Shown here: in pieces, positions 1 to 8,925 of the stretch
Layout: every line of letters starts with the position of its first letter
Position numbering within the stretch: position 1 is the stretch's first letter
The notes under the pieces: generated by a model
Told to the model about the DNA's origin: nothing
What the model saw: the letters and a program-made list of their open reading frames with translations, nothing else
The model's database searches: none
Translations under genes and position numbers: made by a program
Assembly (NCBI RefSeq): GCF_900176135.1
Contig: NZ_FWWW01000070.1
Coordinates: 102,762-166,761 of the forward strand
Direction of reading: 5' to 3'
Source of the DNA: Hymenobacter roseosalivarius DSM 11622
GTDB lineage: Bacteria > Bacteroidota > Bacteroidia > Cytophagales > Hymenobacteraceae
DNA length: 64,000 nucleotides

Positions 1-2
1 GC

Positions 3-281
3 TACGGGGCCAACCTGCACATCGACTGCCACATGACCATGCCCTACTACTTCAGCCTCGACGAGATTCACAACGAGCTGAACGACATCGAAGCCCTCAT
101 TCGGGAGCGCTTCGACGTGGAGGTGGAAATGTTCGTCCACGCCGACCCCTGCACGTTTACTTCCTGCTCGCACTGCCACATGCCCGAGTGCCCCGTACGC
201 CATCATCCGTTCAGCAAAGAGATAGGCTGGACGCTGACTAACGCCGTGAAGAACGAGCGCCACCGGCTGGTGGCGGAGTAA
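3..281 (+). CDS. C-terminal end of a probable CDF-type cation transporter (5' truncated)
   Basis: The reading frame is open from the left edge of the window, so only the last 92 residues are present; the Met at 33 is internal. The fragment begins with HIDCHMTMPYYF and continues with a short alpha/beta segment, a Cys/His-rich stretch (SCSHCHMPECPVRHHPF) and a WTL motif. That resembles the cytoplasmic C-terminal domain that follows the membrane part of Bacteroidota cation diffusion facilitator exporters, which move divalent metal ions such as Zn out of the cytoplasm. The Cys/His cluster would suit metal binding. No transmembrane part is visible, so the family call is inference. The gene converges on the sugar dehydrogenase, with a hairpin between them. 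Confidence 0.55.
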   Translation, partial: YGANLHIDCHMTMPYYFSLDEIHNELNDIEALIRERFDVEVEMFVHADPCTFTSCSHCHMPECPVRHHPFSKEIGWTLTNAVKNERHRLVAE

Positions 282-286
282 CGCGA

Positions 287-315
287 AGTAGCACGGAGTA
301 TCACTCCGTGCTACT
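287..315. terminator. Hairpin between convergent genes
   Basis: A perfect 13-bp inverted repeat (287-299 with 303-315) has a 3-base loop and sits between two convergent genes. There is no T-run on either side, so it may be a bidirectional terminator or just a palindromic repeat. Confidence 0.45.
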
Positions 316-319
316 GTGC

Positions 320-1691
320 CTATTCCACCACCAGCCGGCGCGCGTACTGTCCGGCTGCGCTGCGCACCTGCACCACGTACACGCCCGCCCGCAGGCCCAT
401 CAGATTTAGACTCACTTCCGTCTGCCGGGGGGCAAATTCGGCCGTGCGCACTACCCGGCCCAGAGCATCGTGGATGGTGGCGGTGGTAGCAGAAGCCGGC
501 GCGGCGGGCAGACGAACGGCCACCGTCTGTCGGGCCGGATTGGGCCAGATCGCCAGGGCCGCGTTGTTGGCCGCCGACTTGGTGCTGAGCACGGAGGCGC
601 GGTTTTCCAGGGTCAGAATCCGGTCATTGCCGTTGCTGGTGGCCACGTACACGCGCCCGGCCGGCGACACACACAGCGCCCGGAGGCGGCCGAAGCCGGT
701 CAGGAAATCCTGTTGGCCCGTCACGGCGTCGCCGGCGGCATTGAGCCAGAGCTGCACGAGTTTGGAGGCCTTTAGCGTCGCCAGCAGCAAGCTACCGCGC
801 CACTCCGGAATGGCTGGCGAATCGTAGTAGGTGAGCCCGGCTACGGCCAGCGTGGGCGTCCAGACGACCAGGGGCTCGCGCACGTTGTTGGCGGCGCAGA
901 AGCTTTGCTCGGCGGGCGAGCTGCACAAGCCTTCCACGGTGGGCCAGCCGTAGTTGCGGCCGGCCTCCACCAGGTTCAGCTCATCGTCGGTATTCTCGCC
1001 GTGCTCTGAGCTATAAATATTTACCTGAAGGCAGGCGCACCAGGCCTTGGGCGTTGCGGTGGCCCAGGGTGTACACGGGGCTGCCCGGCGTGGGGTTATT
1101 GGCCGGAATGCTGCCATCCAGATTGATGCGCAGAATCTTGCCATTAAGGGAGGCCGGGTTCTGCGACTCCGAGCGCAGCTGGGCGTCGCCGGTGGTGATG
1201 AGCAGGGTACGGTCGGGGAGGATGAGCAGGCGCGAGCCGCTATGGGTGGTGGTAGCCGGAATGTTGGCCAGCAGAACCCGCGGCTCGCTGAGCGAATTGG
1301 TGGCCGCGCTGTAAGTGTAGCGTACTACTTTCTCCCTGAGGTTGTTATCGGTGTAATTATAGACGATGTACACGAAGGGCGTGGTGGCAAAGTCGGGGTG
1401 AAGCACCATGCCCAGCAGGCCGCTTTCGCCGGTGGGCGTCACGTCGGGCACGCTCAGCAGGGGCAGTACCTGGCCGGTGGTAGGGTCCACGCGACTGATG
1501 CGCCCGCTGCGCTCCGTCATCCAGATAAAGTCATCCGGCCCCCACACCAGCTCCCACGGAATGCTGAGCCCGGTGGCCAGGGGCGTAACCGAAACCGTGG
1601 TGCTGCCGACGGCAAACGTGGTGGTCTGGGCCGGGGCGGCGCTAATCAGCCCGGCGCTGATGAGCAGGAGAAGAGCGGCAAATTTTTTCAT
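320..1691 (-). pseudogene. PQQ-type sugar dehydrogenase with T9SS sorting domain, split by a frameshift
   Basis: The N-terminal part starts at the ATG 1691-1689 with a signal peptide (MKKFAALLLLISAG) and reads through a beta-propeller with GLSIPWELVWGP and GHRNAQGL, then stops at 1011. The remainder lies in another frame, from IYSSEHG and TDDELN to a C-terminal domain starting NPARQTVAV and ending RRLVVE, typical of T9SS cargo. Family members read SGKIYSSEHG at the junction. Removing one base (A at 1019) restores exactly this, so a single-base insertion is the simplest explanation. The intact product would be an exported soluble glucose/aldose dehydrogenase using PQQ. It could be a real pseudogene or a sequencing error; no other damage is visible. 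A second, intact relative lies at 19521-20861. Confidence 0.8.
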
Positions 1692-1844
1692 AGAGAAGAC
1701 AAGTGGCGGCAGCTGAACGGAGACGAAATGACTAACGAGGTAATAACCGATTCGGATTAGCTTGCTCCCGGTCCGGGAAGGATTATTCTTATTTCCGGTG
1801 TACTTTCCAGTCGCTTCCACGCCCATCTGCTCTCTTCTAAAATA

Positions 1845-3530
1845 ATGACGACACGAAAACTACTGCCTCTGCTCGCTATCGGCGCTGTCAGCTTCGGGGC
1901 GGGGGCCCTGCTGCCCCGGCCCGCCGATTTGCCCCCCATCACCGTCCCGATGCTGCGCGCCGCCCAGGAGGTGCTGGGCCTGCAATTCACTGAGGCCCAG
2001 CTCGACTCCACCCGTCGCGGCCTCACTGATAACCGCCAGAGCTACGAGCAGCTGCGCCAGGCGAAGCTGCCCAACAGCACGTCTCCCGCGCTCGTCTTCG
2101 ACCCCGTGCCGCTGCGCCTGCGCCAGGCCATGCTGCCCAACGCCCGCCCCGACGCCGGCAAATTGCCCCCCATGGCCAAAATCAAGTTGCCCGCCAGCCG
2201 CGACGAGCTGGCCTTCTACACCGTGCGCCAGCTCAGCGAGCTGGTGCGCACCAAACAGGTTTCTTCCGAGGAGCTGACCCAATTCTTCCTGGCCCGCCTC
2301 AAAAAGTACGGCCCCAAGTTGTTCTGCGTCACCACCCTGACCGAGGAGCTGGCCCTGCAGCAGGCCCGCCAGGCCGATAAGGAAATTAAAGCCGGCAAAT
2401 ACCGCGGTCCGTTGCACGGTATTCCCTTCGGCGTCAAGGACTTATTCAGCACCAAAACCTACAAAACCACCTGGGGCTCGGTGCCCTACAAAGATCAGGT
2501 GCTGGACGAGGACGCCGCCGTGGTGACGCGTTTGCGCGAAGCGGGGGGCGTTTTGGTAGCCAAATTCACTTTGGGCGAGCTGGCTATGGGCGACGTCTGG
2601 TACGGGGGCAAAACCCGCACGCCCTGGGACCTGAGCCAGGGCAGCAGCGGCTCGTCGGCCGGCTCGGCGTCGGCGGTGGCGGCCGGACTGGTGCCGTATG
2701 CCATTGGCACCGAGACCTTAGGCTCCATCGTGAGTCCCAGCACGGCCTGCGGCGTGACGGGGCTGCGGCCCTCCTTTGGACGCGTGAGCCGAGCCGGAGC
2801 CATGGCCCTGAGCTGGAGCATGGATAAAGTCGGCCCCCTGGCGCGCTCGGCCGAAGACTGCGCCCTGGTTTTCGCGGCCCTGGCCGGAGCCGATGCCCGC
2901 GACCCGGCCACCACCATGATACCCGCCGGCTTCCGGTACGCTTTCGATACCGACATCAAAAAGCTGCGCGTCGGCTATCTGAAGGCTGATTTCGACAAAG
3001 ACTACCCCACCAAAGCCAACGACCAGGCCGCGCTGGAAGTCCTGCGCAAGCTGGGCGTACAGCTTGTGCCTCTGGATTTGGGCAACCTGCCCGGCAGCGA
3101 GCTGCGCTTCGTGCTTAGCGCCGAGGGCGCCGCGGCCTTCGACGAGCTGACCCGCTCAGGCCGCGACGCGCTCATGGTCAATCAGGGCCGCAACGCCTGG
3201 CCCAACTCGTTTCGGACCGCCCGCTTCGTTCCGGCCGTAGAATACATTCAGGCCCAGCGGGTGCGGCGGCAGCTGATAGAGGATGTAGACAAGCGCTTGC
3301 AGGGCTTCGATGCCTACCTGGCTCCTTCGTTCGGCGGTCCTAACCTGTTGATTACCAACCTGACCGGCCACCCGGCTGTGGTCGTGCCCAACGGCTTCCG
3401 GGCCAATGGTCTGCCCAGCACTATCACGTTTGGCGGGCAGCTTTTCGAAGAAGGCAAATTGCTGGCGCTGGTAAAGGCTTATCAGGACGCGACGGAGTTT
3501 GATGAAAAACACCCGCCGCTGAATTTTTAG
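1845..3530 (+). CDS. Exported amidase-signature family hydrolase
   Basis: This 561-residue protein belongs to the amidase signature family (GatA/FAAH type), which hydrolyses or transfers amides through a Ser-cisSer-Lys triad. The triad appears complete: Lys198 in GIPFGVKD, Ser270 in GSSGSSAGS and Ser294 in LGSIVSPS. The 24-residue gap between the two serines matches the family. The N-terminus (MTTRKLLPLLAIGAVSFGAGALL) is a signal peptide or anchor, so the enzyme probably acts in the periplasm or at the membrane, unlike the cytoplasmic tRNA-dependent GatA. About 110 residues separate the signal from the catalytic domain. No gatB or gatC is nearby. The substrate cannot be read from sequence. 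It is divergent from the sugar dehydrogenase, with about 150 bp between starts. Confidence 0.85.
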   Translation: MTTRKLLPLLAIGAVSFGAGALLPRPADLPPITVPMLRAAQEVLGLQFTEAQLDSTRRGLTDNRQSYEQLRQAKLPNSTSPALVFDPVPLRLRQAMLPNARPDAGKLPPMAKIKLPASRDELAFYTVRQLSELVRTKQVSSEELTQFFLARLKKYGPKLFCVTTLTEELALQQARQADKEIKAGKYRGPLHGIPFGVKDLFSTKTYKTTWGSVPYKDQVLDEDAAVVTRLREAGGVLVAKFTLGELAMGDVWYGGKTRTPWDLSQGSSGSSAGSASAVAAGLVPYAIGTETLGSIVSPSTACGVTGLRPSFGRVSRAGAMALSWSMDKVGPLARSAEDCALVFAALAGADARDPATTMIPAGFRYAFDTDIKKLRVGYLKADFDKDYPTKANDQAALEVLRKLGVQLVPLDLGNLPGSELRFVLSAEGAAAFDELTRSGRDALMVNQGRNAWPNSFRTARFVPAVEYIQAQRVRRQLIEDVDKRLQGFDAYLAPSFGGPNLLITNLTGHPAVVVPNGFRANGLPSTITFGGQLFEEGKLLALVKAYQDATEFDEKHPPLNF

Positions 3531-3547
3531 GGTTGTTTATTTAGTCC

Positions 3548-3640
3548 GTCATGCAGCGCAGCGCGAAGCATCCCGCGTGCTGACGTGGGAGTACTAATCC
3601 AGCATCAGCCCGCGAGGTGCTTCGCGCTGCGCTGCATGAC
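3548..3640. repeat. Long imperfect palindrome, REP-like element copy A
   Basis: A 93-bp palindrome begins gtcatgcagcgcagcgcgaagc and ends with its near-complement, with arms of about 36 bp. The central part (gtactaatccagcatcagc) closely matches the copy at 20895-21051. It lies between the amidase and the acetyltransferase and encodes nothing visible. Two related copies in one window suggest a dispersed family. Confidence 0.75.
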
Positions 3641-3672
3641 CGCCCGATCATTGATCTGACTTTTTTAGAAAA

Positions 3673-4137
3673 ATGCCCCCCAGCCTCCACCAACGCCCCG
3701 ACGGCTACCTCATTTCTACCGACCCGGCCCGGCTGGACCTGGCCGCCATTCACCACTACCTGGCCCACGACTCGTACTGGGCCCGCAATATGCCCCGCGA
3801 GCTGCTGGAGCGCGCCATTCAGAACTCGCTCAACTTCGGCCTGTACGCGCCCGATGGCCGCCAGGCCGGCTTCGCCCGCGTCGTCACCGACCGCGCCACG
3901 TTCACTTGGCTCTGCGACGTGTTCGTGCTGCCTGAGTTTCGGGGCCGGGGCTTATCGAAGTGGCTGATGGAGTGCGTGTGGGCTCACCCCGATTTGCAGG
4001 GCCAGCGCCGCCATCTGCTGGCGACCCTGGACGCGCACACGCTCTATACCCAGTTCGGATTCAGTCCCCTGGCCGAGCCGGAGCGGTTTCTGGAGATACG
4101 CTTCGCCAATCCGTACGGCGTCCCGACTAGTCATTAA
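3673..4137 (+). CDS. GNAT family N-acetyltransferase
   Basis: At 154 residues it has the size of a single-domain GNAT enzyme, which transfers an acetyl group from acetyl-CoA to an amine. The acetyl-CoA motif A is seen as DVFVLPEFRGRGLSKWLM (Q/R-x-x-G-x-G/A class), and a motif B-like YTQFGFSPL follows near the C-terminus. The start at 3673 falls inside one of the window's repeated C6 motifs (ATGCCCCCCAGC). The gene lies between palindromes at 3548-3640 and 4145-4196 and looks monocistronic. The substrate cannot be predicted. Confidence 0.85.
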   Translation: MPPSLHQRPDGYLISTDPARLDLAAIHHYLAHDSYWARNMPRELLERAIQNSLNFGLYAPDGRQAGFARVVTDRATFTWLCDVFVLPEFRGRGLSKWLMECVWAHPDLQGQRRHLLATLDAHTLYTQFGFSPLAEPERFLEIRFANPYGVPTSH

Positions 4138-4144
4138 GCTATGG

Positions 4145-4196
4145 CGCGAACCGAAGGACGGCAAAGCCTGGCTGCTTCGCTGTCCTTCGGTTCGCG
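4145..4196. repeat. Inverted repeat downstream of the GNAT gene
   Basis: A perfect 15-bp stem (4145-4159 with 4182-4196, cgcgaaccgaaggac and complement) encloses 22 bases that can pair further with one mismatch. There is no T-run. It may be a terminator-like or REP-like palindrome and differs in sequence from the 3548 element. Confidence 0.55.
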
Positions 4197-4298
4197 ATAC
4201 ATTCCTTTCGTTGCAACGGACGCCTTTCATCCCTGTCCTTGCCGCGGCCTTGCGTATTTTGCGACAAGCTTTCTCTATTTCATTTTTCTAAAGAACTG

Positions 4299-6791
4299 AT
4301 GCGCGTTTCGTTTCTCGTGCGGACGCTGGCTTTGTTGGGGCCGGTTTCCACTGCTATTGCTCAAGCTCCACCCGCCGCGCCGGCTGCCGCACTGGCTCCG
4401 CTCACGGTCGAGAAAATCATGCGCGACCCGGCCCAGTGGATGGGGACGGCTCCTTCTGCCATTTATTGGGGCGAGGATGGCAAGCGCATCTACTTTAACT
4501 GGAACCCCGACCACAACCGCCGCGATTCGCTGTATGCAGTAGCGCCAAGCGGCGGCGCGCCCCGCAAAATCAGCCTGCGCGACCAGCTGAATTTGCCCCC
4601 CGGCGAAGGCCAGTACGACCGGAAGTTCGCCCGCAAAGTCTATGAGAAGGAGGGCGATATTTATCTGCTCGACCTTAAAACCAGTAAAGTACGGCGCGTG
4701 ACCAACACGGCCGAGCGCGAATCGGACGCGGCTTTTGCTTTGCAGGATCAGGTGGTGAGCTACGCGCGGGGGGGCAATTTATTTACTTGGAACCCGGCCA
4801 CGGGCGAAACCGTGCAGCGCACTGACTTCCGCAAGGGCAACAATCCGGCGAAAGGCTCGCCCACGGACCAGTCGGAGAAGTATCTGAAGGCCCAGCAGCT
4901 GGCTTTGTTTCAGGTAATCAAGCAGCGCGACCAGGACCAACTGGCCCGGCAGCTGGTGCAAAAGGCCCTAGATAAGTTGCGGCCCAAAGCAATTTATCTG
5001 GGGCTTAAATCGGTGCGCAACCTCCAGCTCAGCCCTGACGGTCGCTTCGTAACTTATTCGCTGGTGCAGGAGCCCGGCAGCAATAAGGTGGCCATCGTGC
5101 CTAACTACGTAACGGCCACGGGCTTTACGGAGGATATTTCGAGCCGCACCAAGGTAGGCGCGCCGCAAACCGCCCTGGAGCTGGGCATCTACGACATCGG
5201 CCGCGACACGACCTTCGTGCTGGGCTACCGCGATCTGAAAGGCCTGGACGAGCTGCCCGCCTACCGCAAGGAGTATCAGCTGAAAGCCAAAGCCCCGAAC
5301 ACGGCCCCCGACTCCGCCAAAACGGCCAAAAATGCCCCTCAGAAGGCCGAAAAGCCCGCCACCGAGCTGCGCCGCGTGGCTCCTTTTGGTCCGTTCTGGT
5401 CCGACAATGGGGAGCGGGCGTTTCTGGTCATGCGCTCGGCCGACAACAAGGACCGCTGGATCGTGGCCCTCGACCCCAGCACCCAGAAAATTACGCTCCT
5501 GGACCGGCAGCGCGATGAGGCCTGGATCAACGGGCCAGGCATCGGCTACGGGGCCGGCAACGTGGGCTGGCTGCCCGACAACCGGCGCGTGTGGTTTCAG
5601 AGCGAGGAAAGCGGCTACAGCCACCTCTATACCGTGGACGTGACCAATCAGCAGCGCAAAGCCCTGACCAGCGGCAAGTTTGAGATTCAGAAAGCCGAGC
5701 TTTCCAGGGATAAAAAAACCTGGTTTCTGACGGCCAACAAAACCCACCCCGGCGAGCAGCAGCTTTACCGGATGCCGGTGGCCGGGGGGCAAATGACGCA
5801 GATTACAACGCTGCCCGGTGCCCACGAAGTCACCGTTTCGCCCGATGAGAAGACGCTGGCCGTGCGCTACAGCGCCGCCAACAAGCCCTGGGAACTGTTT
5901 GTGATGGACAATAAGCCGGGGGCTAAAATGCGGCAGCTGACCAGCTCGCTCACTCCCGAGTTCAAAAGCTACGCCTGGCGCGAGCCCGAAGTCATCACCA
6001 TCAAAGCCCGCGACGGGGCCGACGTGTACGCACGCCTCTACCGGCCCACCAACGCGGTGGCCCAGGGTCCGGCCGTGATTTTCGTGCATGGCGCGGGCTA
6101 TTTGCAGAACGCGCATAAGTGGTGGAGCCAGTACCCGCGCGAGTACATGTTTCATAACCTGCTGGCCGACCAGGGCTATACCGTGCTCGACATCGATTAC
6201 CGCGGCTCCAGCGGCTACGGCCGCGACGTGCGCACGGGTATCTACCGCTTTATGGGCGGCAAAGACCTCACCGATCAGGTGGATGGCGCTAAGTTATTGA
6301 CGGAGAAATACGGCGTCAGTCCCCAGCGTATCGGCATTTATGGGGGCTCGTACGGCGGCTTTATTACCCTTATGGCCATGTTCACCCAGCCCGACGTGTT
6401 CAAGGCCGGGGCTGCCCTGCGCTCCGTCACCGACTGGGCCCACTACAACCACGGCTACACCGACAACATCCTCAACGAGCCCTACAATGACTCGCTGGCC
6501 TACGCCCGCTCCTCGCCCATCTACCACGCTGAGGGCCTGAAAGGCGCTCTGCTCATGTGCCACGGCATGGTCGATACCAACGTGCATTTTCAGGACATCG
6601 TGCGCCTCACCCAGCACCTGATTGAGTTAAAAAAGGAAAACTGGGAGCTGGCCGTGTATCCCGTCGAGGACCATGGCTTTGTGGAGCCCAGCTCCTGGAC
6701 CGATGAGTACAAGCGGATTCTGAAGCTGTTCGAGACGAATCTGAAGCAGGCCGGTACGGGTGCGGCGGGTAGCAGTGGCGGCGGCGAATAA
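4299..6791 (+). CDS. Secreted S9 family prolyl oligopeptidase / DPP-IV-like peptidase
   Basis: The 830-residue product has a signal peptide (MRVSFLVRTLALLGP...AIAQA), an N-terminal beta-propeller with repeated PDG- and WNP-type blades, and a C-terminal alpha/beta-hydrolase domain. The serine peptidase triad is complete: Ser684 in GGSYGGF, Asp759 in HGMVDTN and His792 in EDHGF. The active-site loop DYRGSSGYGRD is also present. Members cleave peptides, often after proline, usually in the periplasm. The start at 4299 is preferred over the in-frame ATG at 4239 because it places the signal peptide at the N-terminus. A Lys/Ala/Pro-rich insertion lies in the propeller around residues 328-350. A hairpin follows the stop codon. 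Confidence 0.92.
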   Translation: MRVSFLVRTLALLGPVSTAIAQAPPAAPAAALAPLTVEKIMRDPAQWMGTAPSAIYWGEDGKRIYFNWNPDHNRRDSLYAVAPSGGAPRKISLRDQLNLPPGEGQYDRKFARKVYEKEGDIYLLDLKTSKVRRVTNTAERESDAAFALQDQVVSYARGGNLFTWNPATGETVQRTDFRKGNNPAKGSPTDQSEKYLKAQQLALFQVIKQRDQDQLARQLVQKALDKLRPKAIYLGLKSVRNLQLSPDGRFVTYSLVQEPGSNKVAIVPNYVTATGFTEDISSRTKVGAPQTALELGIYDIGRDTTFVLGYRDLKGLDELPAYRKEYQLKAKAPNTAPDSAKTAKNAPQKAEKPATELRRVAPFGPFWSDNGERAFLVMRSADNKDRWIVALDPSTQKITLLDRQRDEAWINGPGIGYGAGNVGWLPDNRRVWFQSEESGYSHLYTVDVTNQQRKALTSGKFEIQKAELSRDKKTWFLTANKTHPGEQQLYRMPVAGGQMTQITTLPGAHEVTVSPDEKTLAVRYSAANKPWELFVMDNKPGAKMRQLTSSLTPEFKSYAWREPEVITIKARDGADVYARLYRPTNAVAQGPAVIFVHGAGYLQNAHKWWSQYPREYMFHNLLADQGYTVLDIDYRGSSGYGRDVRTGIYRFMGGKDLTDQVDGAKLLTEKYGVSPQRIGIYGGSYGGFITLMAMFTQPDVFKAGAALRSVTDWAHYNHGYTDNILNEPYNDSLAYARSSPIYHAEGLKGALLMCHGMVDTNVHFQDIVRLTQHLIELKKENWELAVYPVEDHGFVEPSSWTDEYKRILKLFETNLKQAGTGAAGSSGGGE

Positions 6792-6792
6792 G

Positions 6793-6825
6793 ACAGATTA
6801 TGAGCTTTTTTAGCTCATAATCTGT
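6793..6825. terminator. Hairpin terminator after the S9 peptidase gene
   Basis: A 14-bp perfect stem (6793-6806 with 6812-6825) has a loop of only T residues. It sits 2 bases after the stop codon. There is no long T-run after it, so activity is likely but not certain. Confidence 0.6.
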
Positions 6826-7236
6826 TGTCTCTGTATTAATGCTTCGATACCGCGTCGGTGTTCGCATTCAGGCGAAACCCCGCGGTAGCCGAGAAGCTCC
6901 AGGGGCGGCTGGTTATCGATGTTCAGAGCGCCCGCAATGGGCGCGTCAATAGCAAAATTGGTGTGGTAAGAAGCGCGTTGCTAACCAAAACCGGGCAGAA
7001 CCGCCAACAGCGTAAGCAATACGAAAAGCAGACTGGAAATATTTTCCAGGCGAAGCAGAATGTCAAATTGGCTACCCAGACGAAGGGTTTTGGTGAAAGC
7101 TGGCAATTTGCTTTCACCTACTAGGGGCTGGGGGGCTTTTCATTGTGCGTATTTCCTTCGTCAATTTCCGTTAGCTTTGCGGCCCGCCGCCATGGCGAAG
7201 TTTCTTTTTCACCGACGACGTTCTATTCCGACACTG
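6826..7236. other. Intergenic region, possible gene relic on the minus strand
   Basis: No convincing intact gene is present. On the minus strand a stop-to-stop frame from about 6960 down to the TAA beside 6792 reads like real protein (NFAIDAPIAGALNID, QPPLELLGYRGVSPE) but has no start codon, and its upstream end is a TAG. It may be the remnant of a decayed gene; the family was not recognised. A single C6 motif copy lies at 7130-7136. Confidence 0.3.
7172..7179 (+). promoter_or_regulatory. Bacteroidota -7 box (TAGCTTTG) upstream of metK
   Basis: It matches the TAnnTTTG consensus and lies 58 bases before the metK ATG. No good -33 TTTG is found at the usual spacing. Confidence 0.45.
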
Positions 7237-8496
7237 ATGTCCTACTTGTTCACTTCCGAGTCTGTTTCGGAAGGCCATCCCGATAAAGTTGCCGACCAGA
7301 TTTCTGACGCTATTCTCGATGAGTTTCTTCGTCAGGATCCTGATTCAAAAGTCGCTTGCGAGACGCTGGTAACCACTGGCTTAGTAGTGGTAGCCGGTGA
7401 AGTAAAATCCAAGGCCTACGTAGATGTACAGTCAGTTGCCCGCAACGTGATTCGGCGCATTGGCTATACCAAGGCGGAGTATAAGTTTGAAGCGGAAAGC
7501 TGCGGCATCCTGTCGGCCCTGCATGAGCAATCACCTGACATCAACCAGGGAGTAGAGCGCCAGAGCCCCGAGGAGCAAGGTGCCGGCGACCAGGGAATGA
7601 TGTTCGGCTACGCTACCCGCGAAACCGATAACTATATGCCCTTGGCTCTGGATCTGTCGCACCGCCTGCTGCGCGAGCTGGCGGCTATCCGCAAGGAAGG
7701 AAAAGAGATGACTTATCTGCGCCCTGATGCCAAATCGCAGGTAACCATTCGCTACGCCGACGACAACACGCCCGAGGCCATCGACACCATCGTGGTCAGC
7801 ACCCAGCACGACGACTTCGACGAGTCGGAAGCGGGCATGCTGAAGTGCATTTCGGAGGATATCCGCAACATTCTGATTCCCCGCGTAAAAGCTGGCCTGA
7901 GCGCCGATGTAAATCAGCTCTTCACTGATCAGATTACCTATCACATCAACCCTACCGGCAAGTTCGTTATCGGCGGTCCCCACGGCGACTCCGGCCTGAC
8001 GGGCCGCAAGATTATCGTGGATACCTACGGCGGCAAAGGTGCTCACGGCGGCGGGGCTTTTTCGGGCAAAGATTCCTCGAAAGTTGACCGCTCAGCGGCC
8101 TATGCGGCTCGTCATATCGCCAAAAACCTGGTGGCTGCCGGCGTAGCCGACCAGGTGCTGGTGCAGGTAGCGTACGCTATCGGAGTAGCCCAGCCCGTTG
8201 GTTTATACGTGACTACGTATGGCACAACGAAAGCCAAGGGCAGCAATGGCCTGCTCACCGATGGTGAAATTGCTGATAAGGTGAACAAGCTGTTCGATAT
8301 GCGTCCGTTCGCTATCGTACAGCGCTTTGGTCTGCAGAATCCCATCTTTGGTGAAACTGCTGCTTACGGTCATATGGGCCGCGAAGCTGGCACCACCGAA
8401 GTGAAGCTCGCCAACGGCGAAACCCGCACGTACGAAACCTTTACTTGGGAAAAACTGGATTACGTAGATAAGATTAAAGCTGAGTTTGGACTCTAA
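7237..8496 (+). CDS. metK: S-adenosylmethionine synthetase
   Basis: MetK makes S-adenosylmethionine from methionine and ATP in the cytoplasm. The 419-residue product has the family landmarks: [13 protein letters not shown] at the N-terminus (methionine/ATP site), [10 protein letters not shown], the [21 protein letters not shown] stretch, GGGAFSGKD (P-loop) and [12 protein letters not shown]. The frame is open further upstream, but the start at 7237 (MSYLFTSES) matches the family and follows a -7 box at 7172. It faces the hpf-xerC-rpsU block across a shared terminator. Together with ahcY at 55950 it supplies two enzymes of the activated methyl cycle, although the genes are 47 kb apart. Confidence 0.97.
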   Translation: MSYLFTSESVSEGHPDKVADQISDAILDEFLRQDPDSKVACETLVTTGLVVVAGEVKSKAYVDVQSVARNVIRRIGYTKAEYKFEAESCGILSALHEQSPDINQGVERQSPEEQGAGDQGMMFGYATRETDNYMPLALDLSHRLLRELAAIRKEGKEMTYLRPDAKSQVTIRYADDNTPEAIDTIVVSTQHDDFDESEAGMLKCISEDIRNILIPRVKAGLSADVNQLFTDQITYHINPTGKFVIGGPHGDSGLTGRKIIVDTYGGKGAHGGGAFSGKDSSKVDRSAAYAARHIAKNLVAAGVADQVLVQVAYAIGVAQPVGLYVTTYGTTKAKGSNGLLTDGEIADKVNKLFDMRPFAIVQRFGLQNPIFGETAAYGHMGREAGTTEVKLANGETRTYETFTWEKLDYVDKIKAEFGL

Positions 8497-8521
8497 GCCA
8501 AACGGCCATCCGCGCTAACTA

Positions 8522-8558
8522 ATAAGGGCACCCTTCCGCAGTGGAAGGGTGCCCTTAT
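8522..8558. terminator. Bidirectional terminator between metK and hpf
   Basis: A perfect 16-bp stem (8522-8537 with 8543-8558) and a 5-base loop lie between two convergent genes. This stem is unrelated to the C6-type terminators elsewhere in the window. Confidence 0.8.
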
Positions 8559-8577
8559 GCTGTATCCTTATCTAGCC

Positions 8578-8877
8578 TTAATGGCTGGTTAGCTTCTCCT
8601 TGTGTTTTTTTATCTGACGACGTAAGCCCTCTGCTGCTTCGTCGGTGGCCGCCTCGAAGGTGGCCGCATCCGCTTGGCTAAACAGCGTACTGCCGGGCAC
8701 TAACACTTTGAGCTCAACGGTCTTATTATCAATCCCGTCCTTATTGTTCAGCTTCATGATAACCTCGCCTTCGGTTACACGGTCGTAGAAGGTTTCGAGC
8801 TTATCGAGACGCTTCTGGATGAAATCAAGTAGGCTCTGGTCGGCGGTGAAATGCACCGAATGCATCTGTACTTTCAT
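8578..8877 (-). CDS. hpf: Ribosome hibernation-promoting factor, short form
   Basis: The 99-residue product is a single HPF/YfiA domain (MKVQMHSVHFTADQSLLDFI, then the beta strands GEVIMKL and KTVELKVLVPG, ending in a basic helix RRQIKKHKEK). Such proteins bind the 30S decoding region and inactivate or dimerise ribosomes in stationary phase. There is no long-form C-terminal domain. The start at 8877 was chosen because it begins the conserved domain; an upstream in-frame ATG would add 12 atypical residues. It lies 48 bp after xerC on the minus strand, in the rpsU-xerC-hpf order common in Bacteroidota. Confidence 0.93.
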   Translation of the reverse strand: MKVQMHSVHFTADQSLLDFIQKRLDKLETFYDRVTEGEVIMKLNNKDGIDNKTVELKVLVPGSTLFSQADAATFEAATDEAAEGLRRQIKKHKEKLTSH

Positions 8878-8925
8878 CGGAAATAGGGGTTTGGTAAATA
8901 GAAAGGAAAACACTCAACTAGTTAC

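Noticed and set aside
1010..1030. Programmed frameshift in the sugar dehydrogenase
   Set aside because: No slippery heptamer, pseudoknot or stimulatory hairpin was seen, and the family is not known to use frameshifting.
4968..6155. Long minus-strand open frame opposite the S9 peptidase gene
   Set aside because: It is antisense to a clear peptidase gene, and its composition is that of a shadow frame with no domain.
6858..7124. Plus-strand 88-residue open frame upstream of metK
   Set aside because: It lacks a family match and conflicts with the minus-strand protein-like remnant in the same stretch; neither is convincing as an intact gene.
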